A DNA stretch of 64,000 nt from Alkaliflexus imshenetskii DSM 15055 (GCF_000517065.1 NZ_KI912105.1:1720405-1784404); one strand, 5' to 3'; positions 1 through 10,673 are shown, counted from the stretch's first letter. Numbers and translations are program-made. The notes: generated from the letters alone by a model not told the origin.

Positions 1-890
<890 letters not shown>

Positions 891-1053
891 GAAAAGATTT
901 TAATATGTTTTCCTGTGCTCCTCAAAGAAATTTTCGAAAGGACGTTGCTTGTTTTAACCTTGTTTCTTTTTTGGTATTGCATCAATATTTTCAAAGAACT
1001 TTTTCTTTTGTTTTTCTCAGTTTGTTTCCCTGATTTTTTCAGCGAAACGGCTG

Positions 1054-1086
1054 CAAAGATAAAACTTTTCTTTCCAATCTTCCAAA
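1054..1086 (-). promoter_or_regulatory. rRNA promoter, proximal
   Basis: On the minus strand the sequence reads TTTG (1086-1083), 21 nt, then TATCTTTG (1061-1054), which matches the Bacteroidota sigma-ABfr consensus TTTG / TAnnTTTG. Transcription should begin about 1048, giving a leader of roughly 160 nt before the 16S gene. No gene occupies the stretch 891-1401; besides this and the second promoter it is AT-rich leader and spacer sequence. Confidence 0.75.
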
Positions 1087-1205
1087 TTATTATTCAAAAA
1101 AAATATTTATCTTTTTGTTTTAATCTGAAACTTGAAGTGTCGAAGACTTGACCATTTAGATTGCTCATCATCTTTAGACATCTTCCCTCGTTTGGAAAGC
1201 GGATG

Positions 1206-1237
1206 CAAAAGTAGGGGTTCAACCGGTATTCTCCAAA
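1206..1237 (-). promoter_or_regulatory. rRNA promoter, distal
   Basis: On the minus strand TTTG (1237-1234), 20 nt, TACTTTTG (1213-1206) is an exact match to the phylum consensus. Together with the copy at 1054-1086 it forms tandem promoters, the arrangement expected for an rRNA operon. A third, weaker resemblance lies around 1300-1331 (CTTG, 20 nt, GAAATTTG). Confidence 0.7.
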
Positions 1238-1401
1238 CTTTTTATCTATTCTTTTTTGTTAAAAAAAATAAAGCCACTCATAATCAAAAATCAACGATGC
1301 AAATTTCGGCACTCTTTTTGATTATTTCAAGATTTGAAAGCAACTGTGTCATCAAAATAACTAAATTTGAAGGTTAAATTTTACCTTAACACGTATAAAG
1401 T

Positions 1402-2793
1402 ATGTCCGTAAAAACAAAAGGCTTTGCAATACATTGGGCTTATATTCTTATTGTAGCCCTATCCTTAGCATCGTGCAAAAAGGATGATCCCATTAACCTG
1501 GAAGAGGCTCAACAGATTCCAAGGAGTGTACTAACCATCAATCAATTCATTTATGACTATATGGACTTAGGCTATTTCTGGAGTGCCGAAATGCCTAAGA
1601 TTAACCATAAAAAAGAACCTGACTCAGAAGCTTACTTTTATAAACTACTGAAACAACCTGACGACAAATGGTCCTTTATTACTGATGATGTGGAAGCTCT
1701 TGAGAAATATTTTTCAGGCGTGACCAAAAGCAAGGGATATAGCATTGAACTTTATCGGCTGTCGGCAAACTCCAATCAGGTAATCGCCATTATTGAGTTT
1801 GTATATCGTAACACACCAGCAGAAGATGCCGGATTAAAACGTGGGGATATTATTTATCGAATCAATGGAAATTTCCTTACGGTAGAAAATTATCAGGAGC
1901 TGTTGCGTCTGGATAACATGGTAATAACACTTGCCCATATCAATCAATCCGGCGATGCAACAGAATTGTCTCCTTCCATTAGCATATCAGCTGTTCAGGA
2001 TCTGGTTCATCATCCCATCGTTGCCACATCTGTTATTGAATTAGGCGATAAGAAAGTAGGTTACCTGGCGTACACATCCTTCATTGCCAACTATGACAAC
2101 GAATTGGCCGGTGTGTTTCGGGAGTTTAAAGCTCAGGGCGTATCAGAATTGGTGTTAGATTTGCGCTATAACGGAGGTGGTTCAGTGAACACGGCGCTTA
2201 TGCTGGCAGAAATGATAGCTCCCGCATCGGCAGTAGGTGATGTGTTTATTCGTGAAAAATGGAACAACAATCTACGTGGATACAATGAAGATCTAAAGCT
2301 TAAAGCCCATGCAGAAAATCTGAACCTTTCAAGATTGTTTGTTCTCACCACTTCTGCCACAGCTTCGGCCAGTGAGATGATTATTTACGGTTTAAAACCG
2401 CACATGGAAGTAGTGCAATTGGGCGAAACCACACATGGCAAATATTATGCTTCTGTTATGCTAACCGATAACAACGCAGACCCTTCTAAACGCCAGCACA
2501 ATTGGGCCATTCAGCCCATAGTTCTTCGTTCAGAAAACAAAGACAACAGCATAAACTATCAGGAAGGATTGCCCCCTACTTTTGCACTAACAGACAACAG
2601 ATACAACGCCCAGCTTGGCGAAGCAGAGGAACATTTTTTAGCCAATGTGCTCACATATATCGAAACAGGGTCTTTTCCGGTTCAGGAAACTACTAAGTCT
2701 GCATCAGACAATTTCCGCTCCATCAGCGGATTTAAAGATAACATGGATCCTTTGCGAAACGTAATGCTCACAACATTTCCGGAGCAGCGTTAA
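1402..2793 (+). CDS. S41 family (C-terminal processing) peptidase, lipoprotein
   Basis: 463 residues. The N-terminus is a lipoprotein signal with lipobox LASC (Cys25), so the protein should be exported and lipid-anchored. A PDZ-like segment follows at about residues 130-165 (TPAEDAGLKRGDIIYRING). The S41 protease domain contains the substrate-site strand LVLDLRYNGGG and the Ser-Lys dyad: Ser322 in TASASE and Lys347 in GETTHGK, 25 residues apart as in E. coli Prc/CtpA. It is a housekeeping-type envelope protease of unknown substrate. It stands alone, divergent from the rRNA operon and convergent with mlaF, with a shared terminator at 2803-2850. Confidence 0.9.
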   Translation: MSVKTKGFAIHWAYILIVALSLASCKKDDPINLEEAQQIPRSVLTINQFIYDYMDLGYFWSAEMPKINHKKEPDSEAYFYKLLKQPDDKWSFITDDVEALEKYFSGVTKSKGYSIELYRLSANSNQVIAIIEFVYRNTPAEDAGLKRGDIIYRINGNFLTVENYQELLRLDNMVITLAHINQSGDATELSPSISISAVQDLVHHPIVATSVIELGDKKVGYLAYTSFIANYDNELAGVFREFKAQGVSELVLDLRYNGGGSVNTALMLAEMIAPASAVGDVFIREKWNNNLRGYNEDLKLKAHAENLNLSRLFVLTTSATASASEMIIYGLKPHMEVVQLGETTHGKYYASVMLTDNNADPSKRQHNWAIQPIVLRSENKDNSINYQEGLPPTFALTDNRYNAQLGEAEEHFLANVLTYIETGSFPVQETTKSASDNFRSISGFKDNMDPLRNVMLTTFPEQR

Positions 2794-2802
2794 CAGCTAT
2801 TA

Positions 2803-2850
2803 AACCAAACTCCCCGGGAACTTTTTAAGAAGCAACCGGGGAGTTTGGTT
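2803..2850. terminator. Bidirectional terminator hairpin
   Basis: A perfect 15-bp inverted repeat, AACCAAACTCCCCGG (2803-2817) and its complement (2836-2850), sits between the convergent S41 peptidase and mlaF genes. An 18-nt loop separates the arms. There is no long U-tract on either side, so its efficiency as an intrinsic terminator is uncertain. Confidence 0.75.
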
Positions 2851-2855
2851 ATTGA

Positions 2856-3611
2856 CTATTTCTCGCCACTCATAATCTTTCTAAAAAACTTCGAGGCAAA
2901 AATAAAATCGTTCAGTTCCTGATTCTCACTACTGAGTATTTCATCATTGGAACCTTCCCACTGCTTTTTCCCTTTGGCTATAAAAATGATGTGCTCACCT
3001 ATGCCGAATACAGAATTCATATCGTGGGTGTTTATTATCGTTGTCATATCATATTCGCGAGTGATTTCCTGGATGAGTTCATCTATAACGATGGCTGTTT
3101 TAGGGTCCAAACCAGAGTTAGGCTCGTCACAAAAAAGATATTTGGGATTGAGCGCAATGGCCCGTGCTATGGCAACACGCTTTTGCATCCCGCCACTAAT
3201 CTCCGATGGAAACAGATGGTTGGCATTCTCAAGGTTTACACGCTTTAAGCAGAAATTGGCTCTTTCGCGTCGCTCTTCCAGCGAAAAACCTGAAAACATA
3301 TCGAGGGGGAAACGCACATTTTCTTCAACAGTAAGATAATCGAAAAGCGCAGAACCCTGAAACAACATGCCAATCTCTTGTCGAATGCTTTTCTTCTCTT
3401 TGCGATGCATCTCTGTAAAATTCCTGGAATCATAAAGAATCTGTCCCTCATCCGGAACATGGAGTCCTACGAGAGATTTCAGCAGTACTGTTTTTCCTGA
3501 TCCGCTCTGGCCGATAATCAAATTGGTGCATCCTGTTTTAAAGGTAGCCGATATATCTTTTAATACAGGAACCCCATCAAATGACTTGCTTAAGTTCATT
3601 ACTTCAATCAT
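2856..3611 (-). CDS. mlaF: ABC transporter ATP-binding protein, MlaF type
   Basis: 251 residues. It has Walker A GQSGSGKT (about residues 35-42), the signature ISGGMQKR and Walker B YLFCDEPNSGLDP, followed by the switch histidine in INTHDM. The SGGMQKR form of the signature is typical of the Mce/Mla (phospholipid transport) ATPases. Its start overlaps the stop of the permease gene by four bases (ATGA), so the two are translationally coupled. The pair is expected to drive phospholipid movement between inner and outer membranes; a separate MCE-domain (MlaD) gene is not in the window. Confidence 0.93.
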   Translation of the reverse strand: MIEVMNLSKSFDGVPVLKDISATFKTGCTNLIIGQSGSGKTVLLKSLVGLHVPDEGQILYDSRNFTEMHRKEKKSIRQEIGMLFQGSALFDYLTVEENVRFPLDMFSGFSLEERRERANFCLKRVNLENANHLFPSEISGGMQKRVAIARAIALNPKYLFCDEPNSGLDPKTAIVIDELIQEITREYDMTTIINTHDMNSVFGIGEHIIFIAKGKKQWEGSNDEILSSENQELNDFIFASKFFRKIMSGEK

Positions 3612-4348
3612 GCCAATAGCAATTGGGTTAACAACAAATTAAAGAGCAAAATCTGCACACTACTCACAACTACAGCTTTTGTGCTACTGCGTCCAACTTC
3701 CAGGGAACCTCCTGATGCATAGTAACCCCAATAACCGGAAATGGTGGTTATCAGAAAGGCAAAAACCACAGCCTTAATCAGTGAATAAATCACGTAGAAC
3801 GGGATGAATCCATACTGTATTCCATAAATATAATCAGCCGAAGGAACCACTCCAGTTGATGTTCCGGCTATCCAACCGCCAAAAATACCAACTCCCATAC
3901 TTATCATCACAAGAAAAGGATTCAGCACAACCAGCGCCACTACCTTGGGCAACACTAAGAAACCTGCTGAATTTATTCCCATAACATCAAGCGCATCAAT
4001 TTGCTCAGTAACACGCATGGTGCCAATTTCAGATGCGATATGAGAGCCTACTTTACCAGCCAGAATCAAGCTTACAATTGTACTTGAAAATTCAAGCAGT
4101 ATAGAATCACGTGCCGCTAAACCAACGGTATATTTCGGAATAAAAGGCATTTCAATGTTATAGGCTGTCTGTAATGTAATTACCGCACCCATAAAAAATG
4201 AGATTATCACAACAATGCCTACTGAGCTAATACCCAGTGCCTCCATTTCCTGCGCTATCTGATTGAAAAAAATGCGATGATTGACAGGCTTACCAAATAC
4301 CCGACGGACAAAGAGCGCATAACGCCCCATGTGGAACAAAAAGTTCAT
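3608..4348 (-). CDS. mlaE: ABC transporter permease, MlaE type
   Basis: 246 residues, the usual length of MlaE/YrbE permeases. It has an N-terminal amphipathic segment (RVFGKPVNHRIFFNQ) and several membrane helices, with the conserved MlaE stretch around GTMRVTEQIDALDVMGI (roughly residues 125-142). It is the first gene of the mlaE-mlaF pair and partners the ATPase encoded immediately downstream. The upstream region 4349-4632, shared with the divergent manC, is AT-rich with no consensus promoter that I can support. Confidence 0.93.
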   Translation of the reverse strand: MNFLFHMGRYALFVRRVFGKPVNHRIFFNQIAQEMEALGISSVGIVVIISFFMGAVITLQTAYNIEMPFIPKYTVGLAARDSILLEFSSTIVSLILAGKVGSHIASEIGTMRVTEQIDALDVMGINSAGFLVLPKVVALVVLNPFLVMISMGVGIFGGWIAGTSTGVVPSADYIYGIQYGFIPFYVIYSLIKAVVFAFLITTISGYWGYYASGGSLEVGRSSTKAVVVSSVQILLFNLLLTQLLLA

Positions 4349-4632
4349 AGAGTAATTTTTTTTTAAAAATAGTAACTAATTTAGTAGGTTGAAATGAAAT
4401 CGGGAAAAAAGAGTAATATGCATTCGAAATGAGCGGGATGTTTTTAAAAAGCAGCCATCTGCAAAACAGTGTATCAACTTAAATTTTACCCACATGTACC
4501 AAATAGCTTAAGTCGGTAATTATAGCGATGCGTCCTTGATTAAATCAACAAAAAAGTAAAAAAAGAAGTCGAATAAAAAAAGGCATCATTTCTTATAGAA
4601 CAAACACATAAATTAATCAAAATATTAGACCA

Positions 4633-5721
4633 ATGAAGGAGAATACCTATTGTGTGATAATGGCTGGTGGAGTTGGAAGCCGTTTCTGGCCTTTAAGCAA
4701 AGCCTCAACACCAAAGCAGTTTCTGGATATCCTTGGCACAGGCAAAAGTCTGCTACGTCAAACATTTGACCGTTTTGCACCCATCTGTTCCCCAGAAAAT
4801 TTTCTTATTGTTACCAGCGCGGAATACAAGGAGAAAGTTATTGAACAAATACCTGAACTTAAACCTGAACAGGTGCTACTCGAGCCATTTCGAAGAAACA
4901 CGGCACCATGTATCGCCTATGCCAACGCATTCATTCGCTCAAGGAACAAAGATGCACAAATAGTAGTTACCCCGGCTGACCATTTAATCATCAATGAAGA
5001 TGAGTTTATTAACTCCATTAACAAAGGTCTGGCTTTTGTAAACTCAAAAAATGCGCTGCTCACTCTGGGTATAAAACCGCATCGCCCCGAAACCGGATAC
5101 GGCTATATTCAAATAGGTAAAAACGACGACACAAAATATCCCACCTTCAGCGAAGTAAAAACATTTACCGAAAAGCCAAATTTGGAACTGGCGAAGGTTT
5201 TCTATGAGAGTGGAGAGTTCTTCTGGAACAGCGGCATTTTCATTTGGTCATTAAAGGCCATTGATGAAGCTTTTGCCGCTCATCTGCCTGAAGTACAGAA
5301 CCTATTTACAAAACTAGACGGTAAAATTGGTTCTCCCAACGAAAAGCAAGCAGTTAATGACACATACGTTGAGTGCAAGAACATCTCAATTGATTATGGC
5401 GTGATGGAAAAAGCGGCAAACGTATTTGTTCAAACGGTAAATTTTGGCTGGTCAGATTTAGGCACCTGGTCTTCGTTATATGAATATTCTGCACAAGATA
5501 AGAGCAACAATGCTGTCATTTGCGGAAAAACCCTACTGTACGATACAGAAAACAGCATCGTGAACATACCAAAAGGCAAGGTAGCTGTAATACAAGGACT
5601 TAATGACTACATCGTCGTTGATTCAGGTGATGCCCTGCTTATCTGTCCAAAAACCAATGAACAACAAATACGTCAGTTTACTGCCGATATAAAAACAGAG
5701 TTTGGAGACAGTTCGCTATAA
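4633..5721 (+). CDS. manC: Mannose-1-phosphate guanylyltransferase
   Basis: 362 residues. The N-terminal nucleotidyltransferase signature GGVGSRFWPLSKASTPKQF is at about residues 12-30, and the sugar-binding FTEKP motif and FFWNSGIFIW segment follow. The reaction is mannose-1-phosphate + GTP to GDP-mannose + PPi, feeding GDP-mannose or GDP-fucose glycans. The length corresponds to the single-domain GMP type without the isomerase C-terminal domain found in long ManC/AlgA proteins. It is a monocistronic unit that ends in the terminator at 5739-5770. Confidence 0.93.
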   Translation: MKENTYCVIMAGGVGSRFWPLSKASTPKQFLDILGTGKSLLRQTFDRFAPICSPENFLIVTSAEYKEKVIEQIPELKPEQVLLEPFRRNTAPCIAYANAFIRSRNKDAQIVVTPADHLIINEDEFINSINKGLAFVNSKNALLTLGIKPHRPETGYGYIQIGKNDDTKYPTFSEVKTFTEKPNLELAKVFYESGEFFWNSGIFIWSLKAIDEAFAAHLPEVQNLFTKLDGKIGSPNEKQAVNDTYVECKNISIDYGVMEKAANVFVQTVNFGWSDLGTWSSLYEYSAQDKSNNAVICGKTLLYDTENSIVNIPKGKVAVIQGLNDYIVVDSGDALLICPKTNEQQIRQFTADIKTEFGDSSL

Positions 5722-5738
5722 CAATCAATTAAAAACAA

Positions 5739-5770
5739 AAAAAACCGGATGAGAAATCATCCGGTTTTTT
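5739..5770. terminator. Bidirectional intrinsic terminator
   Basis: A 14-bp stem, AAAAAACCGGATGA / TCATCCGGTTTTTT, with a GAAA tetraloop. The A-run on one side and T-run on the other make it work in both directions, ending manC on the plus strand and the long gldN-terminated operon on the minus strand. Confidence 0.9.
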
Positions 5771-5803
5771 TAATCAGTTCAACTCTGAGAAAACATCAAT
5801 CTT

Positions 5804-6655
5804 TTAGAACTCCCAAAGATCGTGCTCGAATGTGAAAATCTCGTTGCGGATTCGCTGCGATTCAAGCAGAGCTTCTACGCCTACGGCATAATCCTGTATT
5901 CCGCGGTTATACACGTTAGATTCCTGCACTATATAGCTTCCAAAGAAACGCTTAATAAAGATGTCGTCAAAAGAGCGACGTTGGGCATCGTTTCCGGTGT
6001 TAAATACTTCGTAACGGGCAAACAAATCACGTGCTTCAGGATAGTTAATCCAGAAAGTCTGACGCTTCAATACCTCACCGGCAAGGTTAGTGTACTCGCG
6101 AATTGGGCAAATACCCAGAATGCGAACATCCATACGTGAGTAGTTTCGGTCGAAATACCAAACTTCCTTCACCAAAATTTGCTTCACTTCGTCTACACGT
6201 TCATCACGCATAACCTCTACTTCCTCCTCTATTCCAGTATCGGGGTTAATTACCCTGGTAATTTCAAGGGTAGCACCCATCGCCTCATTTACATCATCAC
6301 GAGATATTCGTACTTTGAACTCATCGTCGTTGATAGAGTAAGCATTTAAACCCTCATACTTGATGCCATGAAGCAATAAGCTGATTAGGCTGAAGCGATC
6401 GTCGCTAGGGGTAACCGGATAGTAAAGCGGTAAATTAACCTTTTCACGAAGATCAATGATGCGCCATACTCTTTTTGACCAGATGATGTCAGCTTCGCGA
6501 ATGGATGGATAGGGAATTGGTCGCTTGTTGCGGATATGTTCCTTATCGAATATGTTATCCAAAGGCCTTCCATCCCGCTGAGCACGCACCTCTGTAAATA
6601 CCGAACTAAGTCCGATAATTAGTATACCTAGAAAGAATAAAACCTGTTTTCTCAT
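5804..6655 (-). CDS. gldN: Type IX secretion / gliding protein GldN (PorN)
   Basis: 283 residues with an N-terminal signal peptide ending near VRAQ (about residue 26). The mature part has family hallmarks: the NIFDKEHIRNKRPIPYP stretch, the ADIIWSKRVWRIIDLREK segment and the ILGICPIREY stretch. GldN/PorN is a periplasmic protein that forms rings with the lipoprotein GldK/PorK beneath the outer membrane in the type IX secretion system (T9SS). It is the last gene of the porP-gldK-gldL-gldM-gldN order and lies just before the terminator. Confidence 0.95.
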   Translation of the reverse strand: MRKQVLFFLGILIIGLSSVFTEVRAQRDGRPLDNIFDKEHIRNKRPIPYPSIREADIIWSKRVWRIIDLREKVNLPLYYPVTPSDDRFSLISLLLHGIKYEGLNAYSINDDEFKVRISRDDVNEAMGATLEITRVINPDTGIEEEVEVMRDERVDEVKQILVKEVWYFDRNYSRMDVRILGICPIREYTNLAGEVLKRQTFWINYPEARDLFARYEVFNTGNDAQRRSFDDIFIKRFFGSYIVQESNVYNRGIQDYAVGVEALLESQRIRNEIFTFEHDLWEF

Positions 6656-6706
6656 TGTTGTATGTTTTAATATATCTGATAATTAAACCCAGTGACAGTT
6701 ACCTGT

Positions 6707-8257
6707 TTAGTCGATGGTCAAAGTAATTGACCCTAATGCCCGGGTACGTCCGTCAGGTCCTACAGCCCTGATATTCTCAATGTAAACCCGTTGTCCACGC
6801 ACAGTACCTCTGATAAGATCTTTCTGTTCTTCGGTAAAGCGGTTTGTATTTGATGTTGCATCAACCATGTATTGTCCCCTGAGTGTAGCTACGGTAAATT
6901 GTGTGATTCTAAAGTTAAGGTCAAAATCAAAATTCTCCATGTCGGCAACAACCCCTAGCTGTGCGAGCAAAATAGCCCTTGGTATGGTACCTTCTCTTTG
7001 ATTATTAACTTTAGCAATAGGGTCAGGTACACGATTAACACGGAAATTTCTGCTTCCCAGGCTTCGTTCCCTGCCATTTATGTTAGCGGTAACTGTGACA
7101 ACTGCTTCACGTCCGGCAGAACCGACGTTAGGTTCTACCACATAACCAGCACCTCTACGGGTGATTTTGGCGTTATTGATGTTTACGCGAAGATTCTCAC
7201 TAGGGATACCTGGTGCTGAAATTTCTACCGGGTTCTCCACACCTTCATAAAACACATTCATCTTTGTAGGCGAAATTACCACGTTAGGTTGCGCTACAAC
7301 AAAGCTACCCTGTACAGGATAATTTCTTGAAGAGCCATCAGGTCCCATCACGGCAATATTGCCTCTCCAGCGTTGCTCCCCTACATTGTTAGCGGGAATC
7401 CTGAGAATACCGCGTCCTTCGCGGGTTTGCAACTCCCCTCTTCCGTCAACTGTGACCACAGGTGGCTGAGTGGTATCTCTCGCAGCTACCATAATCTCTG
7501 CGTAATATTCATCGCCCTGAATAACATAGTCCGAACGGTGTATTACAAGAGGCTCGATGCTGTTGAACTTAAATGACCCTTCATCAATACGCGTAAAAAG
7601 ATAGCGAACCACATCGGCTTCCATATTTCGCACATCGGCCTGTATCTGGCTTAACAAAGCCATAGAAGCTGACAGCGGTATATAAGAGAACTTCTCATCT
7701 TCCCAGGCTCTTTTAACGTTATCCCTAACTGGAGGATCCTGAGTTGAGAGCGCCACATCAAGTGTTGAAAGCAAGTTTGAGTCATTTTCCACCATGCCTT
7801 TTAGCAACTCCCGATACTCATTAATCTTTGTTTTTAATTCCAGACTACGACGACCCTGCAACTCGGTAAGCATAACCTGAGCAGCGATGTTCTGATTACT
7901 GGCAGAACGATAGTTCTCAACTGTATAATCAGGTCCGTCGGCTTTAAAAACAAATAGCTCCTTTAAGCTTTGTATATGGCGATCCAAACTATCGGCCGCT
8001 TCTTGAACCAAACGGCTGTTATAGTAATAGGGACCAACCCTAGTTTGGTTCATCGCGTAAGCACTTTCAAAATCGGAATAGAGATGGAAGTTTTTGGCTT
8101 CCACAGATTCCTTAGCTTGTAAAATGCTTCGGTCCACCAAAATAAATGCGTTCAATAATTCACCTGAAACGTTCAATGCCATAAGGGCTGTCAGGAAGAG
8201 ATACATCATCCCAATCATCTTTTGCCTCGGCGTTTCAGGACAGTTACCACCACTCAT
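6707..8257 (-). CDS. gldM: Type IX secretion motor protein GldM (PorM)
   Basis: 516 residues, the normal length. A short cytoplasmic N-terminus (GNCPETPRQKMIGMMY) leads into one transmembrane helix at about residues 16-36, followed by a long helical then beta-rich periplasmic part, the known GldM/PorM layout. GldM with GldL forms the proton-driven inner-membrane motor that powers T9SS export and gliding. It lies between gldL and gldN as in other genomes. Confidence 0.96.
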   Translation of the reverse strand: MSGGNCPETPRQKMIGMMYLFLTALMALNVSGELLNAFILVDRSILQAKESVEAKNFHLYSDFESAYAMNQTRVGPYYYNSRLVQEAADSLDRHIQSLKELFVFKADGPDYTVENYRSASNQNIAAQVMLTELQGRRSLELKTKINEYRELLKGMVENDSNLLSTLDVALSTQDPPVRDNVKRAWEDEKFSYIPLSASMALLSQIQADVRNMEADVVRYLFTRIDEGSFKFNSIEPLVIHRSDYVIQGDEYYAEIMVAARDTTQPPVVTVDGRGELQTREGRGILRIPANNVGEQRWRGNIAVMGPDGSSRNYPVQGSFVVAQPNVVISPTKMNVFYEGVENPVEISAPGIPSENLRVNINNAKITRRGAGYVVEPNVGSAGREAVVTVTANINGRERSLGSRNFRVNRVPDPIAKVNNQREGTIPRAILLAQLGVVADMENFDFDLNFRITQFTVATLRGQYMVDATSNTNRFTEEQKDLIRGTVRGQRVYIENIRAVGPDGRTRALGSITLTID

Positions 8258-8295
8258 AGTTTAAATTCTTTTGGTTCTGTAATTATTGGTGTAAA

Positions 8296-9267
8296 CTACC
8301 GTCCACCTACACTCATGGCACTAAGCATGTTTCCGTAGATTGAGTTCAACTCGCCAAGTGTTTTTGACAAATTGGCTACTTCTTGCTTATATACAACAGT
8401 GTCAGCAACAGACTGGTTAAGGTGTTGGCTGATTTCGCCAAGACTTTTGGAAAGATCTTTGGATGCATCAACCTGAGAAGTTAAACTAGTAAGCTGTAAC
8501 TCATAAACAGAATTGATTGAGGAGAGCTTCTGATTGGCAACAGCCAGTTCCTGGGTATATTTAGAACCATCGGCAGCAACTTTTTCAATTTGCTGATTCA
8601 TGGATTCACCCATTGCCTGATAAGACTTAACCAACTGTTGGCCACTTTCCTTAATGGTTTGCACAAATCCTTCGCCTGTGTTGCTCAGTTCCTGAGAGAA
8701 CCTGGTGCCACTGTCGGCCACCACTTTAGCCGTGCTGGCATAGCTGCTGGCGAGGGCTTCTGCCGATTGTCCCAGCTGCATTTGAACATTAGACAAATTG
8801 CCTACGCTCTCCGATGCAACCTTCATGGTTTGAAGGTAGGACTCAGTGGCATTGCTGACATCGCTCAGGTTGGCTAAATGAGAAGCTGTCAGCGACAGTT
8901 TCTTAATACCATCACTTAACTTTTGTACTGTATCGGCATCGAGGTGTCCACTTTGGATAAGCGCAGTGAGTTCACTTCCACCACCGCCACCACCTGCAAT
9001 GGCGCCAACAGCCCTTTCACGAGGCTCCAGTCCAACCAATTCAGGATAGACCAGACTCCAGTCGGGCATCTCGTGCGGAGGTTCAAAAGCAGACAGGAAA
9101 AATATAATCGCTTCGGTACCCAGACCGGCAATCAACATCAAGCTAGCTCCCGGTAGGTGCAAAATCTTCCAAAGTGCTCCAAGAATCACTACTGATGCAC
9201 CAATCCCGTAAACCTTAGACATCACCTTCTTATAGGCGGGACTTGCAAAAAAACCACTTCCACTCAT
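8296..9267 (-). CDS. gldL: Type IX secretion motor protein GldL (PorL)
   Basis: 323 residues. Two closely spaced membrane helices lie at about residues 18-38 and 41-60, and the second carries Glu52 (GTEAIIFF), corresponding to the intramembrane glutamate proposed to carry protons in the motor. A glycine-rich linker (GGGGGG) and a long Ser/Thr/Gln-rich helical cytoplasmic tail follow. The longer tail form is typical of Bacteroidales PorL. It partners GldM, encoded immediately downstream. Confidence 0.95.
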   Translation of the reverse strand: MSGSGFFASPAYKKVMSKVYGIGASVVILGALWKILHLPGASLMLIAGLGTEAIIFFLSAFEPPHEMPDWSLVYPELVGLEPRERAVGAIAGGGGGGSELTALIQSGHLDADTVQKLSDGIKKLSLTASHLANLSDVSNATESYLQTMKVASESVGNLSNVQMQLGQSAEALASSYASTAKVVADSGTRFSQELSNTGEGFVQTIKESGQQLVKSYQAMGESMNQQIEKVAADGSKYTQELAVANQKLSSINSVYELQLTSLTSQVDASKDLSKSLGEISQHLNQSVADTVVYKQEVANLSKTLGELNSIYGNMLSAMSVGGR

Positions 9268-9297
9268 GATATATAGATCTAATATTTCTATGCAAAA

Positions 9298-10626
9298 TTA
9301 ATTTCCGATATAATCACGGATACAACGGAATCCGATATAGGATTTGGCAGAATCCTGATATTCGTATGTACGCGTGCTGTTTTGGAGGAAGAAACCGATA
9401 TCCTTCCAGGAGCCACCCCTGACAACTTTACGTTTCATCACGTGATGGTCGCCGGGCAAAGCGTTATACTTATACGTAGGGCTCATGTCGTGCATAAAGC
9501 TGTAAGACGTTTCGTCAAAAGCACTGGAAGTCCACTCAGCCACGTTACCAGCCATATCATAGAGTCCGAAATCGTTTGGAGAGAATGATGCAACAGACAT
9601 TGTGTACATACCTCCATCGTCGCCATAACGACCGCGCAGCGGTTTGAAGTTGGCAAGGAAACATCCCTTGTCGTTACGAGTATATAATCCACCCCATGGA
9701 TAGATGTTTTGGTTTAGACCACCTCGCGCAGCATATTCCCATTCAGCTTCGCTTGGTAAGCGGTATGCCATTACTTCTGGTTGTCCTTTTGAGCGCAGGA
9801 AGTTGTTAAGCAACTGTGTACGCCAAATACAGAAAGCCGTAGCTTGTTTCCAATCCACACCCACAACAGGGTATTCATCGAAACCGGGGTGCCAGAAGTA
9901 CATTTCTGTCCAAGGCTCATTGAATGAATAGGTAAAGTCTGCAATCCAAACAAGAGTATCAGGATATACATTGACGCGATCTTTCATGATGAAAGCTGAA
10001 CGATCCTGAATTGGGATGCGTTCTCCGAACTGGTTGTAAACCTCTCCTTCATACGAGTTGGTTTCAAAATTGTATCGGTTGGTCTTTTTTGCTGCCTGTT
10101 GCAAGTCAACCCACTCATACTCGTAAATAAGTTTACGTGTATCGATTTCTTTTCTGCGGAAAAAGCGCTCGTTTTCAGGCAGGAAAAGATCATCAAGAAT
10201 TTCTGCATATTCTTCATTGGTCCACTGCAGGCGGGTACGCCAGTTGATAAATGGTGGATCAATTTCATTTCCGTAGCGGTCTTCTGAAATCAGAAATTCA
10301 TCGAACTGGTCGCCAAGCATTCTGCGTGCGATACTGTCGCGCACCCAGTATACAAACTGGCGATATTCGCTGTTAGTAATTTCAGTTTCATCCATCCAAA
10401 AGGAAGGAATTGAAACCGTACGGGTTTGGGTGGTCATCGAATTGGCGATGTCCTGGTCATTGAGCCCCATGTTGAAACTTCCCTGTGGGATAAACAACAT
10501 ACCAAAAGGGTCAGGTTCATAGAACGAAGCACGACGTGGCACCCCAACAAGCTCACCGTTGCCGGATTTACCGCATCCGCTCAAGATTGTGAGTAAAACG
10601 AAACTCAGGGCAAGTACTTTCTTCAT
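9298..10626 (-). CDS. gldK: Type IX secretion ring lipoprotein GldK (PorK)
   Basis: 442 residues. A lipoprotein signal ends in the lipobox LSGC (about Cys18). The rest is a SUMF1/formylglycine-generating-enzyme-like fold: FIPQGSFNMG near residue 45, an EITNSEYRQFVYW segment, RLPSEAEWEYAARGG, GNVAEWTSS and VRGGSW. The cysteine pair used by true formylglycine-generating enzymes after RGGS is absent, as expected for a structural ring protein. GldK binds GldN to form the periplasmic T9SS ring. Confidence 0.95.
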   Translation of the reverse strand: MKKVLALSFVLLTILSGCGKSGNGELVGVPRRASFYEPDPFGMLFIPQGSFNMGLNDQDIANSMTTQTRTVSIPSFWMDETEITNSEYRQFVYWVRDSIARRMLGDQFDEFLISEDRYGNEIDPPFINWRTRLQWTNEEYAEILDDLFLPENERFFRRKEIDTRKLIYEYEWVDLQQAAKKTNRYNFETNSYEGEVYNQFGERIPIQDRSAFIMKDRVNVYPDTLVWIADFTYSFNEPWTEMYFWHPGFDEYPVVGVDWKQATAFCIWRTQLLNNFLRSKGQPEVMAYRLPSEAEWEYAARGGLNQNIYPWGGLYTRNDKGCFLANFKPLRGRYGDDGGMYTMSVASFSPNDFGLYDMAGNVAEWTSSAFDETSYSFMHDMSPTYKYNALPGDHHVMKRKVVRGGSWKDIGFFLQNSTRTYEYQDSAKSYIGFRCIRDYIGN

Positions 10627-10673
10627 AGTTATCGTATATTCTTAAACTGTACTATTTTAATTCATTCTCTGTA

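Noticed and set aside
1333-1369. TTTG ... TAAATTTG as a promoter for the S41 peptidase gene
   Set aside because: The spacing is 25 nt rather than 19-21, so only the -7 half is credible.
9298-10626. GldK as a sulfatase-modifying enzyme
   Set aside because: It has the fold but not the cysteines, and it sits in the T9SS operon in the GldK position.
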